NCBI RefSeq assembly: GCF_003416895.1
Contig: NZ_QVIO01000001.1
Span: 1,240,001-1,304,000, forward strand
Reading direction: 5' to 3'
From: Duganella sp. BJB476
GTDB taxonomy: Bacteria; Pseudomonadota; Gammaproteobacteria; Burkholderiales; Burkholderiaceae_D
Length of the DNA stretch: 64,000 bases
The position numbers were made by a program, and so were the translations under genes. Positions 18,068 to 28,200 of the stretch are shown here, one piece after another; positions within the stretch are counted from its first letter, which is position 1; each line of letters opens with the position of its first letter. The notes below the pieces were generated by a model. That model made no database searches. It saw nothing but the letters and a program-made list of their open reading frames with translations, and was not told the DNA's origin.

Positions 18068-21000
18068 TGAACGGCTCCCGAGGTGGCGGCGGCGGTGCGC
18101 GACGGCGCTGCTAGCGGCTTGGGCGCGGGCGTTCCCTCCGGCGCGACTGGTGCAGCCGGGGCGGCTGGTGCTGCAGCTGGCGCCGGGAGCGGACCGGCGG
18201 CGATGATCGATTCCGGCAGGCGCAGGCGCTTGAAGCCTTGCGCCGCCTGCACCGGTTGCGGCGCCGGGGCTTGCGTGGTGGTGACGATCTTCAGGTTGGC
18301 GGTGACAACTACACCGGCATTGTCCCAGCTCAGTTCAAACACACCGTTGTCCTTGCGCTTGCGTTTGGCGGCGTCGATCATTTTCTTCAGGCCGAAGTGG
18401 CCTGGTTCGCTCAACAGGCTGACAGAGCGGCCTTCCGGCGTGATCGCAGTGATCTTCGAACCAGGCACACCTTGCGGATTCGGCCAAGCCATGTGCACCC
18501 ATGGCTGCGGCTGGCCGCGCCAGCGCAGCGATTGACCGTCAATCTCGATGGTGAATTCGGTCGCGCCGACCGCGCCCAGCGCCTGCAAGTCGAACATGGT
18601 CTGCGCCTCGCCGCCGCTAGATGCAGCGGTGTTGGCGACGCCGGCCGCCGACAGCGGCGCGATCCAGTTAGGGAAGGCCGCCACCACTGGCGGCGCCAGG
18701 TTGACGCCCATGTCGGCCCAGGTCTTGGCGCTCAGCGAGTCGCCGCGACGCACCACCAACGGTCCGATGGTGGTGTTGAAGAACTTGGCGATGGCGCCAT
18801 CCGGTCCGAAGATCTCGCCGATTTCGGCGTTGGTGGCTTCCGCGCGCGATTCGGTCGCGAACGGATACTTCAGGGCCAGGTTCTTGCTGAACGGTTGCAG
18901 CACTTGTGCGGCCCATACCTTGTTGATTTCGGTCTCGGTCGGTTTGACGATGACGGCGAAGGTTTGCATCAGCGGACGTACCAGCAGTGGACGGATCGCC
19001 AGTTTCTGCGCATCGGTCATCCCGGTCAGCATTTGTTCGTCGACGTATTTGAGCGCGTCGGCCAGTTCGGAACCGGTGCCGTCCAGCGTCTGCTGCATCA
19101 GCTGCTTGGCGCCCGGGCCTGGATCGCCCTGGTTCTTGATCTGGTTGAAGCGGGTGCGCAGCTTGGACATTTGCTCCATGTAGCCGCGCATCAGCGATGC
19201 GTCCTTGTCCTTGGTGACCACCAGGCGGGCGACGCCGGAGAACTCGCGGCCGACAGGCCCCAGCGGCAGCGCGGCGTTCTGCACGTTGCCGGAGCTGCTG
19301 ACGTTGATGTTGAGCTGCGACGGTTTCTGGCGCAGGATGGTCTCGCGGAACCAGCCGGACACGCCGCGTTGCGCGCGTTGCAGGCCGGCGTCCAGCAGCG
19401 ACGGGTTGTCCCACGAGGTCTGTTCGTAGACCGTCGTTACCAGCTTGTTGATCGGCGAGGTTTGCGGATCGCCCAGGCGGTTCATGGCTGCGGCGGCGTT
19501 GTCGAAGCCTTCCAGGTCGCGGATGGTAACGCCTTGAATGAACTTCTCCCATTCCTTGGCGTAGTCGTTCTTGTACAGTTCCACCAGCGATTTCTGGATC
19601 TGTTCCGGACTGCCTTCCAGCGTCAGGTCGTCCTTGGAGGAGGTCTTCAGCACCCAGTCGGCGCTTTGCATTTCGCGATTGGCCGCGTCGCGGAAGGCTT
19701 CCTGCACAAAGCCTTCCCACGCCTGGCGCGTGAAGCTGCCGGGAATGGCGTAGCTGCCCAGTACCAGTTCCTTGTCCTGGTCGCCGACGATGCGGGCCAC
19801 GGTCATCGATGGGAAACGGGTTGCGGCGCGGGCCTTGACGTCGGCGTAGACGCGCTCGCGGGCCGGCATGCCGCGCACCACGCGGCGCAGGTTGTCGCGG
19901 GTCTGGTCGACCAGCGCCAGTTTGCCGTCGATCTGTGGCCACGAGGTGTCGTTGACCTGCGCCAGGTAGAAGGAGATCATGCGCTCGGCGCTGCGTATCA
20001 TCTGCTCGCGCGGCATGGCGCCGCGGTTCCCGTCCAGCCAGACGCGCCAGAAGCGGGTCAGCTGGTCGTTCAGGTGGCCGGCTTCGGCGCGCGATTTATC
20101 GCTCAGCATCAGGTAGGTTTTCAGCGCGTTGTAGGCGTCTTCCGCGTTGGCCGGCGAAGCGTCCTTGAACTGGGTGGCGCCGTTGTTGACCGGGGCTGCG
20201 GAGGCGGAGGCGTCGACTGCCGCGCCGCCGGCTGCGGCGGTGGCCGCCGCCGTCACCGGCTTGGCCATCGGTTGCAGCTGCGCGGCGCCGCTGTTGACTT
20301 CCGCAAGGAAGGCTTCCAGCGATTGACCTACTGGTTTCAGCATCACTTCACGCACGCCGGAGAAGTATTCTTCGCGCAGTTTGCGGTCCAGCAGGTCGCC
20401 TTGGTACAGGCCCAGGCCCAGCGACAGCGGGCGGTGTTCACGGTAGCCGTCCAGCTGCTCGATCCGGTCTTGCAGGATCTCCAGCGCCTGGAAGCGCGAT
20501 TGCAAGTCCATGCGGTTCTGCTGCACCTTGATGGCCTGGTCCAGGTCCGCCTGGACGTTGGCGACCAGCTGACGGTTGTTCATGTACGACCAGCTCCAGC
20601 CGGCCAGCGCCAGGCCGACGAAGGCGGTGGCGGCGAAGAAGGCTGCGTAGCGCATGCGCGTCTTGGCCGGGCTGGCGTATTGGGCGACCAGGTCCTTGTC
20701 CGCGAAGATCACTTTACGGAACAGGTTAAGCAGGAAGTAGCCTTGCTGTTGATGGGATTCTTCATGTTCCTGCGGTTGCAGTTTCAGGTCGAAACGCTGT
20801 GCCACGCGGTGCGAGGACGCGGACACGGATTCGCCTTCCTGCAAGGCGCTGGTGAAGTAGAAGCCACGGAACACGGGCTTGAACTGGAACGGATTTTCTT
20901 CAAACAGCGTGGCGATGAAGGCGCGCAGCGACGGTTTGATCGAGCTGAATTCCAGCGGGAAGGTGAACACGCCGGACGGCATGCGCTCACGCCATTGCAA

Positions 21001-21960
21001 CGCCATATTGGCCTGGCTCAGGTCTTTCAGGCCGTCGTACAGCTCATCGAAACGGGCGTCGAACTGGTCGAGTATCTGTTCGCTGGTGGTCGACTGGCTG
21101 TAGGGCAGGGTGGCGCCCCAGATTTTATCGCGCTCGCCGCGTTCGGCGTCCTGGAAGAATTCGTTGAAGCCGGTGATCAGGTCGGCCTTGGTGAAGACCA
21201 CGTACACCGGTGCATACACTTCGAGGCGTTCGGTCAGTTCCTGCACGCGCTGGCGCAGGTTCTTGGCCAGGTTGATGGCGAACTCCGGACGGTTGCGCGT
21301 CAACTCGGCGATGCTGACGGCGATGATGACGCCGTTGATCGGCGCCTTCTTGCGGTATTTTTTCAGCAGGTCGAGGAAGCCGAACCACTCGCCGCGGTCT
21401 TCATCGACGACCGAGTAGCGGCCCGCCGTGTCGAGCAGGATGCCGTCGGTGGTGAAGAACCAGTCGCAGTTACGGGTGCCGCCCACGCCTTGCACGATCT
21501 TGGTGTCGGCGAACGGGAACTGCAGGCCGGAGCTGGCGATGGCCGTGCTCTTGCCGGCGGCCGGATTGCCGATCACCATATACCACGGCAGTTCGTACAG
21601 CGCGGCGTTGCCTGAGAACTGGCCGATCTTCGAGCCCTTGATGGTGGAGATGGCGTCCAGCAGGCGTTTGCGGATCACGTCCGTTTCCTGGCGCTGGGTC
21701 GGATCGGGCTTGGCGGGCGTCTTGTTGACCTGCTGTTCCAGCATGTCGCCCAGCTGCGCGGCGGCGCGTTGGCGGCGCTGACGGCGCCATAGCCAGACGA
21801 TGGCGCCGAACAGCAGCGCGATCGCCAGCACGGTCCAGGCGACGCTGGCCGGCCACTCGAAGATGGCGGCGGCGATCAGCAAACAGGCGGCGAAGGCCAC
21901 CCAGCCGATCACGATCAGGCTGTTGCGGGTCGTCAGGAATTGCCAGGTTTTTTGCATCAT
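18064..21960 (-). CDS. tssM (icmF): T6SS inner-membrane protein TssM (IcmF)
   Basis: This protein of about 1298 residues forms the trans-envelope channel with TssL. ATG codons at 21960 or 21957 are the likely start (MMQKTWQFLTTRNSL). A TTG at 21993 is possible but lacks family sequence. Two N-terminal transmembrane helices (about 13-33 and 40-58) are followed by a cytoplasmic GTPase-like domain with Walker A GNPAAGKST (131-139) and DTAGRY. A third helix lies near 436-458 (FFAATAFVGLALAGWSWSYM). The long periplasmic part includes FSGVREVMLKPV and the C-terminal TssM segment with FEIDGQSLRWRGQP-like sequence. The tail is Ala/Pro-rich. The gene overlaps tagF by 4 bases. Confidence 0.95.
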   Translation of the reverse strand: MMQKTWQFLTTRNSLIVIGWVAFAACLLIAAAIFEWPASVAWTVLAIALLFGAIVWLWRRQRRQRAAAQLGDMLEQQVNKTPAKPDPTQRQETDVIRKRLLDAISTIKGSKIGQFSGNAALYELPWYMVIGNPAAGKSTAIASSGLQFPFADTKIVQGVGGTRNCDWFFTTDGILLDTAGRYSVVDEDRGEWFGFLDLLKKYRKKAPINGVIIAVSIAELTRNRPEFAINLAKNLRQRVQELTERLEVYAPVYVVFTKADLITGFNEFFQDAERGERDKIWGATLPYSQSTTSEQILDQFDARFDELYDGLKDLSQANMALQWRERMPSGVFTFPLEFSSIKPSLRAFIATLFEENPFQFKPVFRGFYFTSALQEGESVSASSHRVAQRFDLKLQPQEHEESHQQQGYFLLNLFRKVIFADKDLVAQYASPAKTRMRYAAFFAATAFVGLALAGWSWSYMNNRQLVANVQADLDQAIKVQQNRMDLQSRFQALEILQDRIEQLDGYREHRPLSLGLGLYQGDLLDRKLREEYFSGVREVMLKPVGQSLEAFLAEVNSGAAQLQPMAKPVTAAATAAAGGAAVDASASAAPVNNGATQFKDASPANAEDAYNALKTYLMLSDKSRAEAGHLNDQLTRFWRVWLDGNRGAMPREQMIRSAERMISFYLAQVNDTSWPQIDGKLALVDQTRDNLRRVVRGMPARERVYADVKARAATRFPSMTVARIVGDQDKELVLGSYAIPGSFTRQAWEGFVQEAFRDAANREMQSADWVLKTSSKDDLTLEGSPEQIQKSLVELYKNDYAKEWEKFIQGVTIRDLEGFDNAAAAMNRLGDPQTSPINKLVTTVYEQTSWDNPSLLDAGLQRAQRGVSGWFRETILRQKPSQLNINVSSSGNVQNAALPLGPVGREFSGVARLVVTKDKDASLMRGYMEQMSKLRTRFNQIKNQGDPGPGAKQLMQQTLDGTGSELADALKYVDEQMLTGMTDAQKLAIRPLLVRPLMQTFAVIVKPTETEINKVWAAQVLQPFSKNLALKYPFATESRAEATNAEIGEIFGPDGAIAKFFNTTIGPLVVRRGDSLSAKTWADMGVNLAPPVVAAFPNWIAPLSAAGVANTAASSGGEAQTMFDLQALGAVGATEFTIEIDGQSLRWRGQPQPWVHMAWPNPQGVPGSKITAITPEGRSVSLLSEPGHFGLKKMIDAAKRKRKDNGVFELSWDNAGVVVTANLKIVTTTQAPAPQPVQAAQGFKRLRLPESIIAAGPLPAPAAAPAAPAAPVAPEGTPAPKPLAAPSRTAAATSGAVQ

Positions 21961-21989
21961 GATTGGGGCTCTAGAAAAATTCGTCAAAA

Positions 21990-23399
21990 TCAAACAGGTA
22001 CGGCAACGGCGGGGCCGATCACGGCGACATCGCGCCGGAACGGGTCAAGATTACTGATGCACAGGATGGCGGCGTTGCGGCTCTCGGCTTCCTGCCGCGC
22101 CAGGGCCAGCGCGGTCAACCAGGTGACGCCGCCGCAGCTGCCGCAGCTGGCGCCGACGCTGAGCACATCGACGCCGGGATCGAGCTGCGGCGTCGATGCC
22201 GATACCACGCCCATCAACTCCATGACGCGGCTGGTGCGGTGGTCGGTGTCGGCGGCGATCAGGGCGATGGAGGATGCTTCGCGGCCGGCGCCGTGCAGCG
22301 CCTTGGTGCTGAGTTCTTGCAGCAGGTCGGCGCTGGAGCGCTTGGATGCGTCGGCGGAGTGAGGCAGCTGGCCGCTGCTCATGGCCAGCAATTGCGGCAG
22401 CTCGGCGCCGAACGCCAGCAGCTTGGCCTGGGCGGCGTCGGCCAGCAGCAGGCCGGCCGCGCCTTCGCCGGGAATGCGGCCTTGCGGATGATTGGTGCTG
22501 AATAGCGCGCTGGCGTTGTCCATGTGTTCGACGCTGTCGGCGCCGATGTGGGAGCCGCAGGCCACGACCAGGGCCAGCGCCGGCGGCTCGTTCGACAGCA
22601 GCCGTGCCAGCACGGTGCCAGCCTCGGTATCGGCCGCGCCGCGTTCGGGGGCAGTGGTGATGCGGTCGTCCGGCCATCCAGCCTGGATCGCCAGGTGGCG
22701 GAACCACTGCACGGTGGCCTGGCGCTGTTCGGGCTTCCATTCGGGCGGCCACACAGGATGGAGTTGCAGCATTGGCAGCGGCGATGGTTGGCGTTGCGCG
22801 ATGTGGCCGGCGTGGGCTTCCAGCAGCGTGTGGCCGGCAAGATGGCCGGACAACTCGTTCACCACTTCGCTGCCAGCGCTCAGTGCGCGCCATTGTTCGT
22901 CGCTGAAGTGCGGGGCCAGTGCGTTGGTGGTCAGCCAGTCCGACATTTCCGCGCGCAGCGCTTCGGCATCGAGATCGGCGATGCGGGCACTCATGATCGG
23001 ATAGCCATAGGCGTCGATGAGTTCCGGATCCAGCGCGGGGCGCGGGTTGTCGTCGGTCAGCGCGGCGCTCAATTCAGCGGGCGACATGCCGTGCGGTGCA
23101 CGCACGGCGGCAGCCACCAGCGACAGCGACGGGCCGCATGCCGGTTCGGCCGGCGTTGCGTCCTGCGCGGCGGCATCGCCGGTTGCGGCGCCAGTGGCTG
23201 CGGGCGCGCTGACGGCGCGATAGATTTTTCGGCCCAGCCAGAACACGGCCAGCAACGCCAGCGGCAGTACCAGCAGGTACAGCACCAGATCGGCGCCGGC
23301 CGGCACGCGGTTGTTCGCCTGCCAGTACCAGACGGCGCCTATCCAGCTGGCGCCGAACGCCAGGACCGCTATCATCAAATTTTTAAGCCATGCCGCCAT
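21990..23399 (-). CDS. T6SS-cluster membrane protein with ketosynthase/thiolase-like C-terminal region
   Basis: This 469-residue protein lies between tagX and tssM in the same operon. Two N-terminal transmembrane helices are visible (about 5-26 and 38-57), then a soluble region. Residues 275-435 carry ketosynthase-like landmarks: LALVVACGSHIGADS, RIPGEGAAGLLLADA (compare the GEGAG..VLE motif of beta-ketoacyl synthases) and VGASCGSCGGVTWLTALALA (compare the GH..GAAG..... ALALA motif). The catalytic His expected in the last motif is absent, so a catalytic role is doubtful. Proteins of this kind accompany tssM/tagX in related T6SS loci, as far as I recall, but I know no demonstrated function. 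AAGG lies about 10 bases before the ATG. Confidence 0.7.
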   Translation of the reverse strand: MAAWLKNLMIAVLAFGASWIGAVWYWQANNRVPAGADLVLYLLVLPLALLAVFWLGRKIYRAVSAPAATGAATGDAAAQDATPAEPACGPSLSLVAAAVRAPHGMSPAELSAALTDDNPRPALDPELIDAYGYPIMSARIADLDAEALRAEMSDWLTTNALAPHFSDEQWRALSAGSEVVNELSGHLAGHTLLEAHAGHIAQRQPSPLPMLQLHPVWPPEWKPEQRQATVQWFRHLAIQAGWPDDRITTAPERGAADTEAGTVLARLLSNEPPALALVVACGSHIGADSVEHMDNASALFSTNHPQGRIPGEGAAGLLLADAAQAKLLAFGAELPQLLAMSSGQLPHSADASKRSSADLLQELSTKALHGAGREASSIALIAADTDHRTSRVMELMGVVSASTPQLDPGVDVLSVGASCGSCGGVTWLTALALARQEAESRNAAILCISNLDPFRRDVAVIGPAVAVPV

Positions 23400-23412
23400 T
23401 TTTAACCGTGCC

Positions 23413-24252
23413 TTATCGTTTCATCACACCGGGCATACGTAGTTCCGTGTGCCCGAAGTCCATCATCTTCCAACGTCCGCCCCAGGTCAGGCCCAGCGAC
23501 TCGGCTACTTCGCCGTAGAGCTGATAGCCGCGCATGGCCCACGGATCTTTTTCCGAGATCACCAGCTTGCCGTCGCGCAGAAACGCGCAGTCGGCGGCCA
23601 GGCCGTATTGGTGCCAGCTCTGGAACGCCGCCGCGTTGGTGACATTCGGTCCCATCGCGGCCAGCTTGTTCTGGCGTTCCGGGCTGCGGTAGCCCTCCAG
23701 GATCGCCATGTCGTAGCCGTGCTTCTCCTTCATGATCTTGAAGGCCATCAGCAGCCGCTGTGCGTAGGCGGCGTCCATCAAGGCCCAGTCGCGGCTCGCG
23801 GAGACCAGCATCGGCCGCTCCAGCGCCACTTCGGCCGAGGCAAACACCAGCGGCGGCAGCGCCTGCGGCGGCACCAGTTGCTCGCCTTGCAGCAGATCGG
23901 CGACCTGGGTGTTGACTTCCCTGGTCGAGGTTTCGAAGCCGCTCAACGTGCTTTTGGAGCTCATCATCAGCGCCAGCAGCGGCGGCAAACAGATCAGCGC
24001 CGCGCCACCGAGGCACAACACATAGTGCTGGCGCAGGAAGGCGCCGACTTCGCCGGCCGAGGCGCGTCCGGTGCGGCCGAGCGCGCTGGCATCCTGCTGG
24101 CGGCGCTGGGCGACCTGGCTCATGCGCTGCTGCAGCCGCTGGCCGGCGCCGGCCAGCGCGTTGAGCACGAATTCGCGTCCGGCCGGGAACAGGACCATCC
24201 AGCTGATCAAGCAGGCAAGTACGAAATAGAGTGCGATTGCCAGTATCAGCAC
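23413..24252 (-). CDS. tagX: T6SS-associated M15-family peptidoglycan peptidase TagX
   Basis: TagX of Acinetobacter is an L,D-endopeptidase that opens peptidoglycan for T6SS assembly. This 279-residue protein starts with GTG at 24252, supported by GGAGAGGAA about 6 bases upstream. It has transmembrane helices at about 3-22 and 78-97, then an M15/VanY-type domain. That domain shows EGYRS (186-190), SWHQYGLAAD with zinc ligands His214 and Asp221, and DFGHTEL with His268. All three metal ligands are intact. It is the first gene of the tagX-tssM-tagF-ompA-tssA block. Confidence 0.88.
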   Translation of the reverse strand: MLILAIALYFVLACLISWMVLFPAGREFVLNALAGAGQRLQQRMSQVAQRRQQDASALGRTGRASAGEVGAFLRQHYVLCLGGAALICLPPLLALMMSSKSTLSGFETSTREVNTQVADLLQGEQLVPPQALPPLVFASAEVALERPMLVSASRDWALMDAAYAQRLLMAFKIMKEKHGYDMAILEGYRSPERQNKLAAMGPNVTNAAAFQSWHQYGLAADCAFLRDGKLVISEKDPWAMRGYQLYGEVAESLGLTWGGRWKMMDFGHTELRMPGVMKR

Positions 24253-24294
24253 GACAGTTCCTCTCCAGCATAAAGTTGCATCAATAGTGTCCTT

Positions 24295-24307
24295 AAAGCA
24301 TTGCTTT
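24295..24307. promoter_or_regulatory. Palindrome upstream of tagX
   Basis: AAAGCA-T-TGCTTT is a perfect palindrome 43 bases before the tagX start. On the minus strand a TATACT hexamer at 24309-24314, which could be a -10 element, lies immediately upstream. The palindrome would then cover the transcription start, as a repressor site might. No good -35 was found, so this is a weak call. Confidence 0.3.
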
Positions 24308-24458
24308 GAGTATATCTTACAGTTATGACAATCCAGCGCACGATTGAAATCGCCCTATGAAACGACGGAAATCCGGGGTGCGCACGGTTGACTTTGTAAT
24401 ATGCGTCGCGTTTTCCTTGAATCGCGTAAAGTAATGCGAAATTAACAAGGAGTACATT

Positions 24459-25298
24459 TTGCAACGTCAAGACGATCGCCCTTCAAAGGGGGGCAGGCCC
24501 AGTCTTCTTTCCTCGGAACAGCAAGCGGAGGCGGAGCGCCAGCGCATTCTGAGCACGTTGGACAATAAACCGGCTGCGCCGGCGAGCGCCGTTGCGCGCA
24601 GCCCGGGCAAGCGTCCTGGTGGTTTGATGATTTGGGGCACGGTGGGTGTCGGCGTGCTGGCGGCGGTGGGCGGTGCGCTGGCCTGGATGAGCAATACGCC
24701 GGACGAGGACAGCGTGCCGGTCGCCGTGGTCGCAGCGCCGGTCAAACCTGTGGCCGTTGCGGCTGCGTCGGCCGAGTCCGAAGTGTCGACCGCGGCGATA
24801 TTGGAGGAGACGCCTGTCGTCGCTCCGGTGTCCGAGAAGCTGCCGTCGCTGAAGGAAATGCTGACCGCCCCGGCCAAGCCCAAGGCCGCTCCCGACGAAC
24901 TGATGCAGGCATTGGAACGGCCGCAGCCGAAGGCGCCGCAACTGGCCAAGGCCGAGCGCAAGCCCGAACACAAGGCCGAACGTAAGGCCGAACACAAGCC
25001 GGAGCACAAATCCGACAACGTCAAGCTGGCCCAGAAAACCGCGCCGGCCAAGGACAAGGACAAGCCGGCGGCCAAGCAGCCGGACAACGATGTCACGCTG
25101 ATCACCGCGCTGATGGCGCATTTGCAGACCCGTCCGCCGGTCAAGAAGACCAGCACGCCTGCCGACCAGCTCAAGACCTGCAAGCAGTACAACGCCGCCG
25201 GCGAAGAGCAGTGCCGCGCGCGCCTGTGCGCAGCCGACGCCAAGAAAGAGCCGGAATGCAAGGCTGCTCCCGGCGCCAAGACCGCATCGAACTCATGA
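24459..25298 (+). CDS. Bitopic Lys/His-rich protein coupled to vgrG; function unknown
   Basis: This 279-residue protein starts with TTG at 24459, supported by AAGGAG six bases upstream. It has a cytosolic N-terminus of about 55 residues and one transmembrane helix (about 55-76, LMIWGTVGVGVLAAVGGALAW). A Pro/Ala-rich stretch follows, then a charged low-complexity region near 165-190 with degenerate A-E-R/H-K-x-E-H-K repeats. A short Cys-containing tail (CKQYNAAGEEQCRARLCAAD...EC) ends the protein. The general plan resembles TonB- or FtsN-like periplasmic spanners but no domain is recognised. Its stop overlaps the following vgrG ATG (ATGA), so it belongs to the T6SS cargo operon. Confidence 0.75.
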   Translation: MQRQDDRPSKGGRPSLLSSEQQAEAERQRILSTLDNKPAAPASAVARSPGKRPGGLMIWGTVGVGVLAAVGGALAWMSNTPDEDSVPVAVVAAPVKPVAVAAASAESEVSTAAILEETPVVAPVSEKLPSLKEMLTAPAKPKAAPDELMQALERPQPKAPQLAKAERKPEHKAERKAEHKPEHKSDNVKLAQKTAPAKDKDKPAAKQPDNDVTLITALMAHLQTRPPVKKTSTPADQLKTCKQYNAAGEEQCRARLCAADAKKEPECKAAPGAKTASNS

Positions 25299-28200
25299 GT
25301 ATCGCCTTACTGGAACAAATCACCACGGCCTTAGCGCAGTTCTCCAGCGCCACGCGGCTGTACGCGCTGAAGCTGGATAACGACGACGCGGACCTGGGCG
25401 CCGGCGGTTTGCTGGTGGAAGCTTTTTCCGCCGACGACGTGGTGCAGGGCACGGGCGCGCGCGACATCATCGTGCTGTCGACTAACGCGCACGTCGAACT
25501 GGCGCCGTTGCTGGGCAAGCCGGCCAGCCTCGAAGTGAGCCTGGTGGACGGCAGCCGCACCACCTTCAGCGGCGACATCACGCAGGCAGCCATGCTGGGC
25601 AGCGAAGGCGGCCTGGCGCGCTTCCGCTTGCGCTTGACGCCGTGGTTGTGGCGCCTGAGCCAGGTGCGCAATAGTCGCGTTTGGCAGGACAAGACGGTGA
25701 TCGAGATCGTTGAATCGGTCTTTGAGATCTATCAGCCGCTGGCGCAATGGCGCTGGAGTGAAGAGGTCGACAGTTTCCTGGCCGATGTGCCGGCGCGTAG
25801 CTATTGCTGCCAGTATCGTGAGTCGGATTACGACTTCGTGCTGCGCCTGTTGACCGAGGAGGGCCTGGTTTGGCGCTTCGAGGAAAGCGAGGACGGCCTG
25901 TGCCTGGTGTTGTTCGCCGACAGCAGCCAGCTCAGCGCGGTGCCCGAGGACGCCAGCAGCGAGGCCGGCGGCGGTATCCGCTTCCACGGCGTGCGCGCCG
26001 GCGAGCAGCAAGACACCATCCAGGCCTTGCAGGCGCGGCGCAGCGTGTCGGCCACGCTGACCACTTTGCTCAGCTACGATTACAAGGCCAAGAAAGCCGT
26101 CAGCGCCAGTGCGCCGGCCATGCAGCAGTACGAGAAATTGCCGGCGCTGGAGAGCTTCGACGCTCCCGGCCAATACGCTTATGCAGACGGCGGACTGGCG
26201 CAGCATTACGCCGAATTGCAAATGCAGGGGCGGGAAGCGCGCAGCCAGTTGTGGCGCGGCCGATCGACGGTGCGCACTATGGCGGCCGGGCGGCGCGTGA
26301 ATGTCACGCAGGGGCCGCTGGCTTCGGCCGAGGGCGCTGCAGTGCCGGCCTACACCGTGTTGCGTGTGACTAGCGTCGGTGTTAACAACCTACCGTCACC
26401 GGCCCAGCATGGCTTGGCTGAGCTGTTTGGCCCGATTCCGGAATTGCTGGAAGAATTGGCGCCGCAGCGCGATGCCGACTTTGCGCTGGTGATCGACCAG
26501 GCGCGGAAGACAGGCTATGCCAACAGTTTTGAAGCGATCGCGGCAGACGTGATCTGGCGTCCGCAACTGCCGGACAGCGATGGCCGCAATCATCCAAAGC
26601 CAACCGCGTCGGGCGCGCAAAGCGCGATCGTCGTTGGCTTTGATGGATTGGACCAGCCTGCCGGCGCTGACGAGCTGCATTGCGACGCGCTGGGCCGCGT
26701 GCGCATCCGCTATCACTGGCAGGACAGCGGCGACGCCACCTGCTGGGTGCGCGTCGCGCAGCGTTCGGCCGGCGGCGGCATGGGCAGCCAGTTCCTGCCG
26801 CGCGTGGGGCAGGAAGTGCTGGTGCAGTTTATCGAGAACGATATCGACCGTCCCATCATCCTCGGCGCCTTGTACAACGGCCAGGGCGAGGGCGGCGTGG
26901 TGCCGACTCCGGCGGGACAGGCGGCTGGCGACAGCCAGGCAGCGCTGTTCAATCCGGCCAGCGATCATGCGCCTTCCGCGCAGGGCAATCTGGCGGCGGG
27001 CAATAGTCCCTTGTGGCACGGCGCTTCCGCCGATACTGCCGGCCACGGCAACGCGGCGGCGCAGTGGGGCGTGCGCAGCAAGGAGTTTGGCGCGTCCGGC
27101 TACAACCAGCTACTGTTCGATGATACCGACGCGCAGGGGCGCGTGCAGCTGCGCTCGACGCATGCGGCCAGCGAATTGACGTTGGGCCATTTGATCCACA
27201 GTGCCGACAACTATCGCGGCAGTCTGCGCGGGCAGGGCGCCGAGCTGCGCACCGATGCGTACGGTGCGGTGCGCGCGGCCGGCGGATTGCTGGTGTCGAG
27301 CTATGCGATCAGTCACAGCGCCAGCGAGCGCGATCCGATGGGCGATAACTCGGCCGGCATCGCGCTGCTGAAGCAGGCGGTGCAGCTGGGCCAGACGTTC
27401 AGCGACGCGGCCAAGACGCATGAAACGGTGGCGCTGGCCACGCACATCGGCGCGAGCAAAGCAGATGAGAGCGCGCTGAACGACAAGTCGGCGCCGTTGA
27501 AGGCGATGTTGGCTGCGGTGTCGGGCATGGTGGGCAATGCCAGCCTGAGTGCAGCCAAGGCTGATGCCGAGGAAAAGAAAACGGCACCCGGTGATGATCA
27601 ATTGCCGCATGCCAGTTCGCCGATCATCGCCGTCAGTGGCAAGGGCGGCCTGAGCGTGACCGCAGGGCAGGCAATGCAGCTGTCCAATGGCGAAACAATC
27701 GCCTTGATGAGCGGCGCCGACACACAGTTCGTCAGTGGCGGTCAGTTGCGTGTGCAAACCCAACAGGCCATCGGTGTGCTGGGTGGCGCGGTCAAAGCGG
27801 GCGAGAACAATATTGGTGTGCAAATGATCGCCGCCAAGGATGCCGTCGATATCCAGGCACAAGCGGATGTGCTGAAGGTGCAGGCGCGGGATGAGGTCAA
27901 TCTGGTCAGCGCCAATGCCTTTGTCGATTGGGCCGCCGCCAAGAGCATCACGCTGTCGACGGCGGGTGGCGCCAATATCACCATCGATGGTGGCAATATC
28001 ACGGTGCAGTGCCCCGGCAAAATCACCATCCATGCGGGCACGAAGAGTTTTGCGGGGCCGGAAGCTTTGAACTACCCGTTGCCGAAGTTACCGAAATCCG
28101 ATTCCAAGCCGCAGCCGTTGAAATTCGACTTGATGCTGACAGCGTTGCCCGGCCCTGACGCAACGCCGCTCAGTCAATATGACTGGCAGATTGTCCGAAC

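Noticed and set aside
18238..21615. Open frame of 1125 codons antisense to tssM
   Set aside because: Low-complexity translation without domains; tssM on the other strand has Walker A and transmembrane helices in place.
21961..21993. TTG at 21993 as tssM start
   Set aside because: It would begin over the upstream stop codon and add residues with no family match; ATG at 21960/21957 precedes the first transmembrane helix as expected.
24960..25020. Repeated GAACACAAGGCCGAACG-like bases as a CRISPR or tandem DNA repeat
   Set aside because: The repetition lies in frame within a gene and reflects a Lys/Glu/His-rich protein repeat, without spacers.
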